A stretch of 64,000 nucleotides of DNA from Rhodospirillaceae bacterium (GCA_009772935.1 WOUR01000010.1:1-64000), one strand, 5' to 3'; positions 54,743 to 63,656 are shown, counted from the first letter of the stretch. A program made the numbers and translations. Notes: generated by a model from the sequence alone, not told the origin.

Positions 54743-57334
54743 CTAGTACGTCTTCAGGAGCCGATCGATGTAGTCGAGCTCTTCCTTCGGACGCAGCTGG
54801 TCGCCGGCGCGACGGCGCAATTCGTCGAGGATCTCGCGGCTGCGCTGGCGCTCCAGTTCGAGCGGCACCTTGTCGGAGCCGGAGTCGATCGCGTCGCCAT
54901 AGTTGCCGTCGGACCGGCCCAGCGGATCGCGGTCCTCGCTGCGGCGCTCGCGCTCCTCGATCTCGGCGATGTCCTGGTTGTTGCCCGGACCACGTTGCTG
55001 GCGCAGCTGCTCGGCCATGTCGCCCATGCCCTGCTGCAGATTGTCCAGGGCCCGGCGCTGGGCGCGGGACGCCTCGCGCGGGTCGCCGCGGCGGAGCGCC
55101 TCCTCGGCCTCGCGCATCGAGCGCTCGGCCCGGCCCAGCGATTCCGGCATCTGCAGGCCGTTCTCGTCGAGCTTCTGCATGAAGTCGCCCAGCCGTCCGC
55201 GCAGGCCTTCCTGCTGGCCACGCTGCTGTTCGCCCCACTGGCCCTGGCCCGGCTGGCCCTGACCGGGCTGTTGTCCCCGCTGGCCTTGCTGGCCCTGTTG
55301 GCCTTGCTGACCCTGCTGGCCGCGCTGTCCCTGCTGACCTTGCTGTCCCTGCTGCTGGCGGCCCTCGCGCTCGGACTCGCCCAGCAGCTGGTTCTGCCGG
55401 CGCGACAGCTGGTCGAGCTGGTTCATCATCTCGCGGCCCTGCTGGTTGCCCTGGCCCTGCTGGCCGCGCTGTCCCTGCTGCTGACGCTGCTGGCCGTTGG
55501 GGTTCGCCATCATCGGGGTGGCGTTCTCCATCATCTTGCGCAGCTCCTCGAGCATGCGCTTGGCCTCTTCGCGCTGGCCGTTCTTCGCCATCTCGCGAAT
55601 CTTGTCGAGCATCTTCTGCAGGTCGTCGCCGGTGATGGTGTTGTTCGGATCCATCTTCTCCGCCTGCTCTTCCATGCGGCGGCGCTCGTCGGGATCCTTC
55701 ATCTTCTCGGCCAGCTCGCGCTGCCAGCGTGCCATGGCGTCGTAGAGCTGCTGGATCAGCTTCTCGATCTCCTCGTCGCCGGCCTGTCGCTGCATGGCGT
55801 CCTGCAGCTCCTGGCGGGCCTGCTCGACGGCGCGCTCGGCGTCGGACGTGGCGCCGCTCTCGAGGCGCATGGCGAGGTCCCAGAGGAGCTTCTGCGTTTC
55901 GTCGATCGTTTCCTTGTTGTCGTTCTGGGCCAGCCGTACCGAGCCGATGCGCAGGCCGAGCTGCACGACCGGATCCTCGCGATAGCTCGACGGACTACCG
56001 TGGATCAGGCGCATGCCGTCGGCGACATCGATGCGGTAGCCCTTGGGATCGCGGGTCAGCGCCTTGCGCAGCACGATCAGGGCCCGCGCCGTCGGGTCGT
56101 TGAACACCCGCTCGGGCAGCAGGAAGGTCTCGACCGAGCTGCGGCCCTTCTGGCCCAGCGCGTCGGTGGCGAACAGCATCACCGTGACCTTGAGGCCGGC
56201 CCACGGATGACTGGTCAGGTCGCGCACGAAGGTATCGGCGATCTTCTTGGCGTTGCCGGCGACTGGCAGGTCGACGCGCAGCACCTCCGGCTCCTCGTCG
56301 CTGCTCAGCGCATCGTCGCCCAGCACGCTGCCATGCAGGCGCATCTGGAGCTGGACGCCGGTGATGCCGAAATCGTCGCCGGCGACGTACTCCACCTTGG
56401 TCGACCACTTGTCGACACCGATCGGGCGGGTGAAGTCGATGGTCGGGGAGAGGTCGGGAATGACATGGAGCTTCCAGCGCGCCTGCTCGTCGCCGCGCGC
56501 CTGCAGGGTGATCTGCTTGCCCTCGGTGATGACCTCCTCGACCTGGTACTTGCCCTTGCTGACGGTCGAGAATTCGGTGGCCTTGCCGTCGACCAGAAGC
56601 TGCGGCGGCTTGCGACCGCGAACGTCGTCGACGAAGCCCGCGATCTTGCTGCCGACGGGAACGCGCAGCACCTTCTCAGGGTCGGCCATGTCGAGATAGA
56701 CGGGCGGCTTGCCGGTATAGGCCGGGGGGGCGATCCACAGGTTGGCGACGACCGGCGGCGGCGGCGGGAAGGCCGGCGTCACGGCGGCGGCCATGCGGTC
56801 GCTGCGCCAGCCGCCCGCCACGGCGATCGCCACGACGAGGGCCAGAAGCGGCACGAAGCGCAGGGCCCACTTGTCGAGGCTGGCGAGGCCCGGATGGGCC
56901 GGCCGGTTGCTCAGGCTGGCCAGACGCTCGGCCTCGCGGCGGCGATGGGCCTGCCAGAGGGCCACGGCCATCGGGTCGGCATTGCCGGCGGCCAGATGGT
57001 CCTGAACGGCGACGAGTGGCCGATGGGGAATGTCGCTGTCGCGCTCGAGGCGGCGGATCGACGCTTCCCGCGTGGGCCAGGCGAAATCACGCAGGCGCCA
57101 CCAGGCGAGACCGGCGAAGGCGATCGCGATGGCGGCCAGGAGGCCGGTATGCACCCAGGGATCCAGGCCGGCGAAAAGGTCGAGATGGGCGGCGGCAACG
57201 AACAGCGCCACGAACGACAGCAGCGGCACGAAGCGCGGCCACAGGCCTTCCCACGCCAGAGCCGCCCGCGCCAAACCGATCTTGCGTGCGAGCCCTGGGG
57301 CCGCAAGCGTCGGGGGGGTCTGGCTGGCGTCCAT
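54743..57334 (-). CDS. TIGR02302-family low-complexity membrane protein
   Basis: An 863-residue protein of the alphaproteobacterial TIGR02302 type, function unknown. Two or three N-terminal membrane helices (FVPLLSFVALFVAAAHLDLF, LLAAIAIAFAGLAWWRL, FVPLLALVVAIAVAGGW) are followed by a beta-rich periplasmic region (VANLWIAPPAYTGKPPVYLDM). A helical part (IEKLIQQLYDAMARWQRELAEKM) comes next, then a Gln/Gly-rich tract (about 610-715). Within that tract nine successive Gly-x-y triplets occur. The C-terminus RPKEELDYIDRLLKTY is the part duplicated at 54521-54573. Domain order resembles DUF4175-type proteins. lysA lies 14 bp upstream, so it is probably co-transcribed with argH-lysA. Confidence 0.88.
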   Translation of the reverse strand: MDASQTPPTLAAPGLARKIGLARAALAWEGLWPRFVPLLSFVALFVAAAHLDLFAGLDPWVHTGLLAAIAIAFAGLAWWRLRDFAWPTREASIRRLERDSDIPHRPLVAVQDHLAAGNADPMAVALWQAHRRREAERLASLSNRPAHPGLASLDKWALRFVPLLALVVAIAVAGGWRSDRMAAAVTPAFPPPPPVVANLWIAPPAYTGKPPVYLDMADPEKVLRVPVGSKIAGFVDDVRGRKPPQLLVDGKATEFSTVSKGKYQVEEVITEGKQITLQARGDEQARWKLHVIPDLSPTIDFTRPIGVDKWSTKVEYVAGDDFGITGVQLQMRLHGSVLGDDALSSDEEPEVLRVDLPVAGNAKKIADTFVRDLTSHPWAGLKVTVMLFATDALGQKGRSSVETFLLPERVFNDPTARALIVLRKALTRDPKGYRIDVADGMRLIHGSPSSYREDPVVQLGLRIGSVRLAQNDNKETIDETQKLLWDLAMRLESGATSDAERAVEQARQELQDAMQRQAGDEEIEKLIQQLYDAMARWQRELAEKMKDPDERRRMEEQAEKMDPNNTITGDDLQKMLDKIREMAKNGQREEAKRMLEELRKMMENATPMMANPNGQQRQQQGQRGQQGQGNQQGREMMNQLDQLSRRQNQLLGESEREGRQQQGQQGQQGQRGQQGQQGQQGQQGQRGQQPGQGQPGQGQWGEQQRGQQEGLRGRLGDFMQKLDENGLQMPESLGRAERSMREAEEALRRGDPREASRAQRRALDNLQQGMGDMAEQLRQQRGPGNNQDIAEIEERERRSEDRDPLGRSDGNYGDAIDSGSDKVPLELERQRSREILDELRRRAGDQLRPKEELDYIDRLLKTY

Positions 57335-57348
57335 CGACGTCCTTTCGT

Positions 57349-58623
57349 TCAGGCCTTCTTCGGCTCCATCCAGGGCGGAAACCGCTCGGCGGAGATCATC
57401 TCTTCGACGGTCGGCCTCGGTCGCGTGACCGCAAACCTCGTGCCATCCACCATCACTTCGGGCGCCAGCGGACGGCTGTTGTAGCTGGAAGCCATGACCG
57501 CCCCATATGCGCCCGCCGACCGTACCACCACGAGGTCGCCCGCCGCCAGCGGCGGCAGATCACGGTTCTGTGCCAGGAAGTCGCCGGATTCACAGATGGG
57601 ACCGACAATGTCGCAACGGATCGTGGCGGCATCGCGGCGCGGCTCGCGCACCGGCTGGATTTCGTGCCAGGCCTCGTAGAGCGTTGGACGGATGAGGTCG
57701 TTCATCGCCGCATCCACGATGACGAATGTCTTGGCCGATCCGGGCTTCACGAGGATCACTTCGCCGACCAGAACGCCCGCCTCCCCGACCAGCCGGCGGC
57801 CCGGCTCGAAGGTCAGCTCGCAGCCCAGGCCCTCGGTCTCGCGCGCCACGACCGCCATGAAGTCGGCGATCGAAGGCGGCTTCTCGTCGGCATAGACGAT
57901 CCCCAGCCCGCCGCCGATGTCGAAGCGGCCGATCGCATGCCCGTCCTGGCGAAGCTCACCGATCAGTTCGCGCACCCGCACGATCGCGTCGCGATAGGGC
58001 GTGAGCGACGTGAGCTGCGAGCCGATGTGCATGGCCACGCCCACGACCTTGAGGTTCGGCAGCCGGCCGGCCAGCGCAAAGGCCTCGCGCGCCAGGTCGA
58101 TGTCGATGCCGAACTTGTTCTCCTTGCGGCCCGTCGTGATCTTGGCGTGGGTCTTGGCATCGACGTCCGGGTTCACGCGGATGGTGATCTCGGCCTTGAG
58201 GCCGAGCTGGCCCGCCACGGCGTTCAGCGTCTCCAGTTCGGCCGAGCTCTCGACGTTGATCTGGCCGACGCCGGCTTCGAGCGCAGCCATCAGTTCGGAC
58301 GGCTTCTTGCCGACGCCGGAATAGATGATGCGCCGGGCCGGAATGCCGGCGGCCAGCGCCCGCTTCATCTCGCCCACCGACACGATGTCGGCACCGGCGC
58401 CCATCTCTCCGAACAGGCGGATGACGGCCAGGTTGCTGTTGGCCTTCATCGCGTAGGCGACGCTGGCGTTCATGCCCTTGATGCCGTCGGCGAACTCCTT
58501 CCACGCGGCGCGCAGGGCGCCGGCGGAATAGCAGTAGAACGGCGTGCCGACCTGGGCCGCGATGGAGGCGAGCGCGACGCCCTCGGCGTGCATCTCGCCA
58601 TTCCTGTAGGCGAAGAAGCTCAT
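57349..58623 (-). CDS. lysA: Diaminopimelate decarboxylase
   Basis: A PLP-dependent, fold III enzyme (424 residues) converting meso-diaminopimelate to lysine. The PLP lysine is in VAYAMKANSNLAVIRL at about 58. Other marks: GADIVSVGEMKRALAAG, FGIDIDLAREAF, MHIGSQLTSLTPY, FDIGGGLGIVY, LTFEPGRRLVGEAGVLVGEV, GPICESGDFLAQNRDLP and VRSAGAYGAVMASSYNSRPLAPEVMV. It begins 2 bp after argH. The argH-lysA arrangement, often with tlpA next to it, is typical of alphaproteobacteria. Confidence 0.97.
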   Translation of the reverse strand: MSFFAYRNGEMHAEGVALASIAAQVGTPFYCYSAGALRAAWKEFADGIKGMNASVAYAMKANSNLAVIRLFGEMGAGADIVSVGEMKRALAAGIPARRIIYSGVGKKPSELMAALEAGVGQINVESSAELETLNAVAGQLGLKAEITIRVNPDVDAKTHAKITTGRKENKFGIDIDLAREAFALAGRLPNLKVVGVAMHIGSQLTSLTPYRDAIVRVRELIGELRQDGHAIGRFDIGGGLGIVYADEKPPSIADFMAVVARETEGLGCELTFEPGRRLVGEAGVLVGEVILVKPGSAKTFVIVDAAMNDLIRPTLYEAWHEIQPVREPRRDAATIRCDIVGPICESGDFLAQNRDLPPLAAGDLVVVRSAGAYGAVMASSYNSRPLAPEVMVDGTRFAVTRPRPTVEEMISAERFPPWMEPKKA

Positions 58624-58625
58624 CG

Positions 58626-60074
58626 TCAGCGCTCCCCGGCCCTACCGAGGAAACGGCGCCGCGCCTCGGCGACGGCGCGCGCGACGTTCGCCGGCGCGGT
58701 CCCGCCCAGGCTCTTGCGGGCGTTGACCGACGCCTCGACGGTCAGCACGCGAAACACGCTGCGGTCGATCTTGGGCTCCACCGCCTGCATCTCCTCGAGC
58801 GACAGCTTGTCGAGGTCGACGCCCTTGTCCGCGGCGATGCCGACCAGTCGGCCGGTGACGTGATGGGCCTGGCGGAACGGCAGGCCGACCTTGCGCACCA
58901 GCCAGTCGGCGAGGTCCGTCGCCACGGAATAGTCCGCGGAGGCCACGGCGCGCATGCGCTCCGGATTGGCCTTGAGGTCGCGGATCATGCCGGTCATCGC
59001 AGCGATCCCCAGCTCCAGCGAATCGGCGGCATCGAACAGCGGCTCCTTGTCCTCCTGCATGTCCTTGCCGTAGGTCAGCGGCAGGCCCTTCAGGATGGTG
59101 CAGAGCGCCACGAAGGCGCCGACGATGCGGCCGACCTTGGCCCGCGTCAGCTCGGCGGCGTCGGGGTTGCGCTTCTGCGGCATGATCGAGCTGCCGGTGG
59201 TGAAGGCATCCGACAGCGAAATGAAGCGGAACGGCGCGGAGCACCAGATCACGATCTCCTCGGAGAGACGCGACAGGTGCACGGCCGTCGTCGAGGCGGC
59301 AGCGATGAACTCGATGACATAGTCGCGGTCGGAGACCGCATCGAGCGAATTGGCCATCGGCCGGTCGAAGCCCAGCGCCTTCGCGGTCTTGCGCGGGTCG
59401 ATCGGATGCGGCGAGCCGGCCAGCGCCGCGGCGCCCAGCGGCGATTCGTTCAGGCGCGCGCGGCAGTCGGCGAAACGGCTGCGGTCACGGCCGAACATCT
59501 CGACATAGGCCATCAGGTGATGGCCGAAGGTGATCGGCTGGGCCGTCTGCAGATGGGTGAAGCCCGGCATGATGGTGGCCGAGTATTCGTCGGCACGATC
59601 GATCAGCGCGGCCTGGAGGTCCCGCAGCATCTCCTCGACCTTGTCGATCGTGTCGCGCACCCACATCCGCACGTCGAGCGCGATCTGGTCGTTGCGCGAG
59701 CGCGCGGTGTGCAGACGTCCGCCGGCCGGCCCGATGATGTCGGTCAGCCGCTGCTCGACGTTGAAATGGATGTCCTCGAGCTTGGTCGAGAACTTGAACT
59801 TGCCGCTCTCGATCTCGGCCTTGACCTGGGCCAGCCCACGCTTGATGTCGCGACCGTCCTTGGCCGTCAGGATGCCCTGGGCCACCAGCATGTCACAGTG
59901 CGCAACGGAGCCCGCGATGTCCTGCGCGTAGAGCCGCCGGTCGAAACCGATGGAGGCGTTGATCTTCTCCATGATCTCTGCCGGGCCGAGCTTGTAGCGG
60001 CCGCCCCACATCGTGTTGGAGCGACGATTGGCTGCTCGCGCAGTCGTGTTCTTCCGTGCCATGAATTCAGCCAT
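58626..60074 (-). CDS. argH: Argininosuccinate lyase
   Basis: The last enzyme of arginine synthesis (482 residues), splitting argininosuccinate into arginine and fumarate. Motifs: [86 protein letters not shown] and the signature [23 protein letters not shown]. The start at 60074 is supported by AAGGAT five bases upstream and gives about 20 basic residues before the conserved MWGGR. A second ATG at 60062 is possible. The divergent tlpA start is only 23 bp away, so promoters must overlap coding sequence. Confidence 0.96.
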   Translation of the reverse strand: MAEFMARKNTTARAANRRSNTMWGGRYKLGPAEIMEKINASIGFDRRLYAQDIAGSVAHCDMLVAQGILTAKDGRDIKRGLAQVKAEIESGKFKFSTKLEDIHFNVEQRLTDIIGPAGGRLHTARSRNDQIALDVRMWVRDTIDKVEEMLRDLQAALIDRADEYSATIMPGFTHLQTAQPITFGHHLMAYVEMFGRDRSRFADCRARLNESPLGAAALAGSPHPIDPRKTAKALGFDRPMANSLDAVSDRDYVIEFIAAASTTAVHLSRLSEEIVIWCSAPFRFISLSDAFTTGSSIMPQKRNPDAAELTRAKVGRIVGAFVALCTILKGLPLTYGKDMQEDKEPLFDAADSLELGIAAMTGMIRDLKANPERMRAVASADYSVATDLADWLVRKVGLPFRQAHHVTGRLVGIAADKGVDLDKLSLEEMQAVEPKIDRSVFRVLTVEASVNARKSLGGTAPANVARAVAEARRRFLGRAGER

Positions 60075-60097
60075 ATATCCTTTTAGGAACGCGGCTT

Positions 60098-60697
60098 ATG
60101 GCACATCCTGTCCCCAATTTCCTCCCGGGCCGGCGCTACATTCTTTGCGGCGCCCTGGCGGCCATCGCGCTCCCCGCCGCAACCACCCCCAGTCTGGCCG
60201 GCGTGAAGCCGGACATGGCCAAGGGCGCCATGGAGCGGTTCAAGCTCGCCGCGCAGCCGAAACCGCTGCCCGACCTCGAGATCCAGACCGCCGACGACAA
60301 GCCGATGAAGCTCGGCGACTTCAAGGGCAAGGTGGTCCTGCTGAATTTCTGGGCGACCTGGTGCACCCCCTGCGTGAAGGAAATGCCGAGCCTCGACCGG
60401 CTGCAGGCGGCGTTCCCGAAGGACAATTTCCTGATCGTGCCGCTGTCGATCGACGGCCCCACCAAGCCCAAGGTCGCGCCCTTCTACAAGGACCAGAAGC
60501 TCGCCAACCTCGGCATCTATTTCGACAAGGGGCGCAAGACCATGCAGGGTCTCGACGTCACCCTGCTGCCGACTTCGATCCTGGTGGACGCCAAGGGCCG
60601 CGAACTCGGCCGTATCGAGGGCGACGCCGATTGGGACATGCCCGAATCGATCGCCCTGATGAAGGCGGCTATGGGCAAGGCGAAGGACAAGGGCTGA
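60098..60697 (+). CDS. tlpA: TlpA-family periplasmic thiol-disulfide reductase
   Basis: A 199-residue thioredoxin-fold protein. An N-terminal membrane anchor or signal (YILCGALAAIALPAATTPSLAG, about 14-35) precedes the redox domain with FWATWCTPCVKEMPSL (active-site WCTPC near 94) and the cis-proline in LLPTSILVD. Such proteins keep cytochrome c or CuA-site cysteines reduced. The ATG follows TAGGAACGCGG. Its position next to argH/lysA is a recurring alphaproteobacterial arrangement. No cytochrome biogenesis gene is nearby. Confidence 0.93.
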   Translation: MAHPVPNFLPGRRYILCGALAAIALPAATTPSLAGVKPDMAKGAMERFKLAAQPKPLPDLEIQTADDKPMKLGDFKGKVVLLNFWATWCTPCVKEMPSLDRLQAAFPKDNFLIVPLSIDGPTKPKVAPFYKDQKLANLGIYFDKGRKTMQGLDVTLLPTSILVDAKGRELGRIEGDADWDMPESIALMKAAMGKAKDKG

Positions 60698-60740
60698 CGG
60701 GACGCCCGGTCGCGCCGGGTTCGTGCATAATGCGGCGGAC

Positions 60741-61673
60741 ATGACGCCGCCTCCCGCGCCCTCCGACGCCGTTGCCATCGAACTCAATGCGGTGCTGGTC
60801 GCCCTGACGGCCAACCAGCCGCTGGTGCTCACGCTGGAAGACGGCACGCTCCTGCCATCGGGACCCTTCGCCACCGAGCACCCGACGCTGCAGAGCGGCC
60901 TGCGCGCCTGGGTCGAACGGCAGACCAACCATCCGCTGGGCTATGTCGAGCAGCTCTACACCTTCGCCGACCGCAACCGTCCGGGCTCGGACGGGCGCCA
61001 GCGCGTCGTGTCGATCAGCTATCTCGGCCTCACCCGCGAGCGCCTGTCGGCCGGCGCACGCGATCCGGAATGGCGGAGCTGGTACCGCTATTTCCCCTGG
61101 GAGGACTGGCGGACCGGCCCCGCGCCGCTGATCGCCGGGACCATCCTGCCAAGACTCGCTCCATGGGTGGACGCCGGCGCCGATGCAGGGAACCGGCGCG
61201 AACGGCAGCAGCGGGTCGAGGTGAGCTTCGGCGATGGCCGCGAGAGCTGGAACGAGGACCTGGTGCTGCAGCGCTACGAGCTGCTCTACGAGGCGGGCCT
61301 GGTCCCCGAGGCGAAGCATCCGGCGGCCGATCCGGTGCCGGGCATGCCGATGCGCCACGATCACCGCCGGATCCTGGCGACCGGCATCGCGCGGCTGCGG
61401 GCCAAGATCAAATACCGGCCGGTCTTCTTCGAGCTGATGCCGCCCGAGTTCACGCTGCTGCAGCTCCAGCGCGCCGTCGAGGCGCTGGCCGGCCGCCCCA
61501 TGCACAAGCAGAATTTCCGCCGCCTGATCGACGCCCAGGGGCTGGTCGAACCGACAGGCGCGTCCACTGCGGAGGCGCGCGGCCGTCCGGCAAAGCTGTT
61601 CCGCTTCCGCCGCGAGGTCGTCCTCGAACGCGCCGTCGTGGGCAGCAAGCTCCCCCTCTCCCGCCCGATCTGA
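60741..61673 (+). CDS. nadQ: Nudix/winged-helix transcriptional regulator of NAD synthesis (NadQ/NrtR-like)
   Basis: A 310-residue regulator with an N-terminal Nudix-like domain (LNAVLVALTANQPLVLTLEDGTLLPSGPF and LGYVEQLYTFADRNRPGSDGRQRVVSISYLGL). Its catalytic Nudix box is not conserved, consistent with sensing rather than hydrolysis. The C-terminal winged helix (FFELMPPEFTLLQLQRAVEALAGRPMHKQNFRRLIDAQGLVEPTGA, ending RGRPAKLFRFRREV) matches the NrtR/NadQ type. It lies directly upstream of nadA with a long palindrome between, so repression of nadA-nadC in response to an NAD-related ligand is the natural reading. The ATG at 60741 is preferred to a GTG at 60723. Confidence 0.82.
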   Translation: MTPPPAPSDAVAIELNAVLVALTANQPLVLTLEDGTLLPSGPFATEHPTLQSGLRAWVERQTNHPLGYVEQLYTFADRNRPGSDGRQRVVSISYLGLTRERLSAGARDPEWRSWYRYFPWEDWRTGPAPLIAGTILPRLAPWVDAGADAGNRRERQQRVEVSFGDGRESWNEDLVLQRYELLYEAGLVPEAKHPAADPVPGMPMRHDHRRILATGIARLRAKIKYRPVFFELMPPEFTLLQLQRAVEALAGRPMHKQNFRRLIDAQGLVEPTGASTAEARGRPAKLFRFRREVVLERAVVGSKLPLSRPI

Positions 61674-61677
61674 GCGC

Positions 61678-61706
61678 TTGACGGCCTAAATGCTCATTCT
61701 TAGTAT
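61678..61706 (+). promoter_or_regulatory. Sigma-70 promoter of nadA-nadC
   Basis: TTGACG (61678-61683) and TAGTAT (61701-61706) with exactly 17 bases between them. The transcription start is predicted near 61713. The -35 begins only 4 bp past the nadQ stop codon. Confidence 0.75.
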
Positions 61707-61732
61707 AAATAATTAATACTCTCAATGAGCAT
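61690..61732 (+). promoter_or_regulatory. Palindromic operator in front of nadA (probable NadQ site)
   Basis: Arms of 17 bases. The left arm (61690-61706) starts ATGCTCATT and ends AGTAT; the right arm (61716-61732) starts ATACT and ends AATGAGCAT. They pair at 14 of 17 positions around a 9-nt AT-only centre. The left arm fills the promoter spacer and covers the -10; the right arm lies just past the predicted start. This is a classic repressor layout. Confidence 0.75.
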
Positions 61733-61746
61733 TAATGAGGTCTCAA

Positions 61747-62736
61747 ATGTCCTTGTCCGCGTCGCCCGGCCTGATGGCCCGCACGGCCCCGCTCTATGAC
61801 CGCGTGAAGAGCGTCATCCCGTCGATCGAATGGCCGGCCTTCGCCGAGGACATCGATGCGATCCTGGCGCTGAAGCGCGAACGGGACGCCGTGATCCTGG
61901 CGCACAACTACCAGACGCCCGAGATCTTCCACTGCGTGGCCGACATCGTCGGCGACAGCCTGGCGCTGGCCCGCGAGGCCATGAAGGTCGATGCCGGGGT
62001 GATCGTCCTGGCCGGCGTCCATTTCATGGCCGAGACGGCCAAGCTCCTGAACCCGGCCAAGCGCGTGCTGATCCCCGACCTCGATGCCGGCTGCTCGCTC
62101 GCCGCCTCGATCACCGCCGCCGACGTCCGGCTGCTGCGCCAGCGCTATCCCGGCGTGCCGGTCGTGACCTATGTGAACACGTCCGCCGCGGTGAAGGCCG
62201 AGAGCGACATCTGCTGCACCTCCGGCAACGCGAAGAAGATCGTCGAGAGCCTCGGCGTGCCGAAGGTCATCATGCTGCCCGACGAATATCTCGCGCAGAA
62301 CATCGCGGCTGAAACCGGCGTCGAGATCGTCACCTGGACCGGCCACTGCGAGGTGCACGAGCGCTTCACGGCCCAGGACATCCGCCAGCTGCGCGCCGGC
62401 CATCCCGGAATCGTGGTGCTGGCGCACCCGGAATGCCCGCCCGACGTGGTGGGCGAATCGGACTTCACCGGCTCGACGGCGGCGATGATCGACTATGTCG
62501 ATGCCAGGCGGCCGGCGCGGGTCGTCCTCGTGACCGAATGCTCGATGAGCGACAACGTCGCCGTCCAGCACCCCGAGGTCGAGTTCATCCGGCCGTGCAA
62601 CCTCTGCCCGCACATGAAGCAGATCACCCTGCCGAAGATCCGCCGGACGCTCGAGACGATGCAGCACGAAGTGACGATCGATCCCGCGGTGGTCACGCCC
62701 GCGCGCCGGGCCGTCGAACGCATGCTGGAAGTCTGA
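61747..62736 (+). CDS. nadA: Quinolinate synthase A
   Basis: NadA (329 residues) condenses iminoaspartate with dihydroxyacetone phosphate to quinolinate and carries an oxygen-sensitive [4Fe-4S] cluster. Cluster cysteines are in [25 protein letters not shown] and [13 protein letters not shown]. Other family marks: [67 protein letters not shown] and [18 protein letters not shown] chose the ATG at 61747, with TGAGG six bases upstream; an ATG at 61735 lacks a ribosome-binding site. nadC starts 7 bp downstream. Confidence 0.96.
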   Translation: MSLSASPGLMARTAPLYDRVKSVIPSIEWPAFAEDIDAILALKRERDAVILAHNYQTPEIFHCVADIVGDSLALAREAMKVDAGVIVLAGVHFMAETAKLLNPAKRVLIPDLDAGCSLAASITAADVRLLRQRYPGVPVVTYVNTSAAVKAESDICCTSGNAKKIVESLGVPKVIMLPDEYLAQNIAAETGVEIVTWTGHCEVHERFTAQDIRQLRAGHPGIVVLAHPECPPDVVGESDFTGSTAAMIDYVDARRPARVVLVTECSMSDNVAVQHPEVEFIRPCNLCPHMKQITLPKIRRTLETMQHEVTIDPAVVTPARRAVERMLEV

Positions 62737-62743
62737 GGCCACG

Positions 62744-63595
62744 ATGACGATCCCCTCTCTTCCCCTCCTCATGATCGAACCGGTCGTCCGCGCCGCCCTG
62801 CTCGAGGATCTCGGCCGTGCCGGCGACCTCACCACCGACTCGATCGTGCCGGCGACGGCGAAGGCGAAAACCGCCCTGGTGGCGCGCCAGCCGGGCGTCG
62901 TGGCGGGGCTTGCCGCAGCGGCGACAGCCTTCAGGCTGGTCGACCCGGAGATCGAGGTCGCGGTCGAACGGCCGGACGGCACGCCCCTCGCGCCCGGCGA
63001 TCGCATCGCGACCATCGCCGGCCCGGCGCGCGGCATGCTGACCGCCGAGCGGGTGGCGCTGAACTTCCTCGGGCATCTCAGCGGCGTGGCCAGCGGCGCC
63101 GCCACGCTGGTCGAGGCGGTGCGCGGCCACAGGGCACGCATCTGCTGCACCCGCAAGACGATGCCGGGGCTGCGTGCCTTGCAGAAGTACGCCGTTCGCG
63201 TGGGCGGTGGCATGAACCACCGCTTCGGCCTCGACGACGGCGTCCTCATCAAGGACAACCATGTCGCCGTGGCCGGCGGCATCCGGCCGGCGATCCTCGC
63301 GGCGCGCCGCGGCGTCGGCCATCTCGTGAAGATCGAGGTCGAGGTCGATACGCTGGATCAGCTCGAGGAGGCCCTGGCGATCGGCGTCGATGCCGTGCTG
63401 CTGGACAACATGGCGCCCGATCAGCTCGCCACTGCGGTTCGCCTGATCGACGGGCGCGCCATCGCCGAAGCCTCCGGCCGCATCACGCCGCAGACGGCGC
63501 CAGCCATCGCGGCCAGCGGCGTAGACCTGATCTCAGCCGGCTGGCTGACGCACAGCGCCAGCGTCCTTGATATCGGCCTCGACTGGGATGCGTAG
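62744..63595 (+). CDS. nadC: Nicotinate-nucleotide pyrophosphorylase (quinolinate phosphoribosyltransferase)
   Basis: NadC (283 residues) turns quinolinate and PRPP into nicotinate mononucleotide. Signature segments: ALLEDLGRAGDLTTDSIVPA near the start, ALNFLGHLSGVASGAATLVEAVRG, and CTRKTMPGLRALQKYAVRVGGGMNHRFGLDDGVLIKDNH with the substrate-binding Arg/Lys/His. IEVEVDTLDQLEEAL, AVLLDNMAPDQL and EASGRITPQTAPAIAASGVDLISAGWLTHSA follow. It is 7 bp after nadA. No nadB lies in this operon. Confidence 0.96.
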   Translation: MTIPSLPLLMIEPVVRAALLEDLGRAGDLTTDSIVPATAKAKTALVARQPGVVAGLAAAATAFRLVDPEIEVAVERPDGTPLAPGDRIATIAGPARGMLTAERVALNFLGHLSGVASGAATLVEAVRGHRARICCTRKTMPGLRALQKYAVRVGGGMNHRFGLDDGVLIKDNHVAVAGGIRPAILAARRGVGHLVKIEVEVDTLDQLEEALAIGVDAVLLDNMAPDQLATAVRLIDGRAIAEASGRITPQTAPAIAASGVDLISAGWLTHSASVLDIGLDWDA

Positions 63596-63608
63596 AAAAA
63601 CACCTCAG

Positions 63609-63628
63609 CCTGAGGAGCGCTCCTCAGG
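63609..63628. repeat. Perfect 20-bp palindrome after nadC
   Basis: CCTGAGGAGC is followed immediately by its reverse complement, with further partial symmetry outside (CCTCAG on the left, GATGAGG on the right). It lies between the convergent ends of nadC and the last gene. It may serve as a terminator or be a fragment of an intergenic repeat; the CATCCTGA-like edge resembles the element at 54391. Confidence 0.7.
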
Positions 63629-63656
63629 ATGAGGGCGTGGCGCAAGGAGACTGGTC

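Noticed and set aside
55250..55500. CRISPR-like periodic repeats
   Set aside because: The short 9-nt periodicity is in frame and encodes Gly-Gln triplets; there are no spacers.
54995..57484. An 829-codon plus-strand frame rich in Leu/Ala opposite the TIGR02302 gene
   Set aside because: The leucine-rich look comes from reading the Gln/Gly repeat DNA on the other strand. No start signal, and the real gene is clear.
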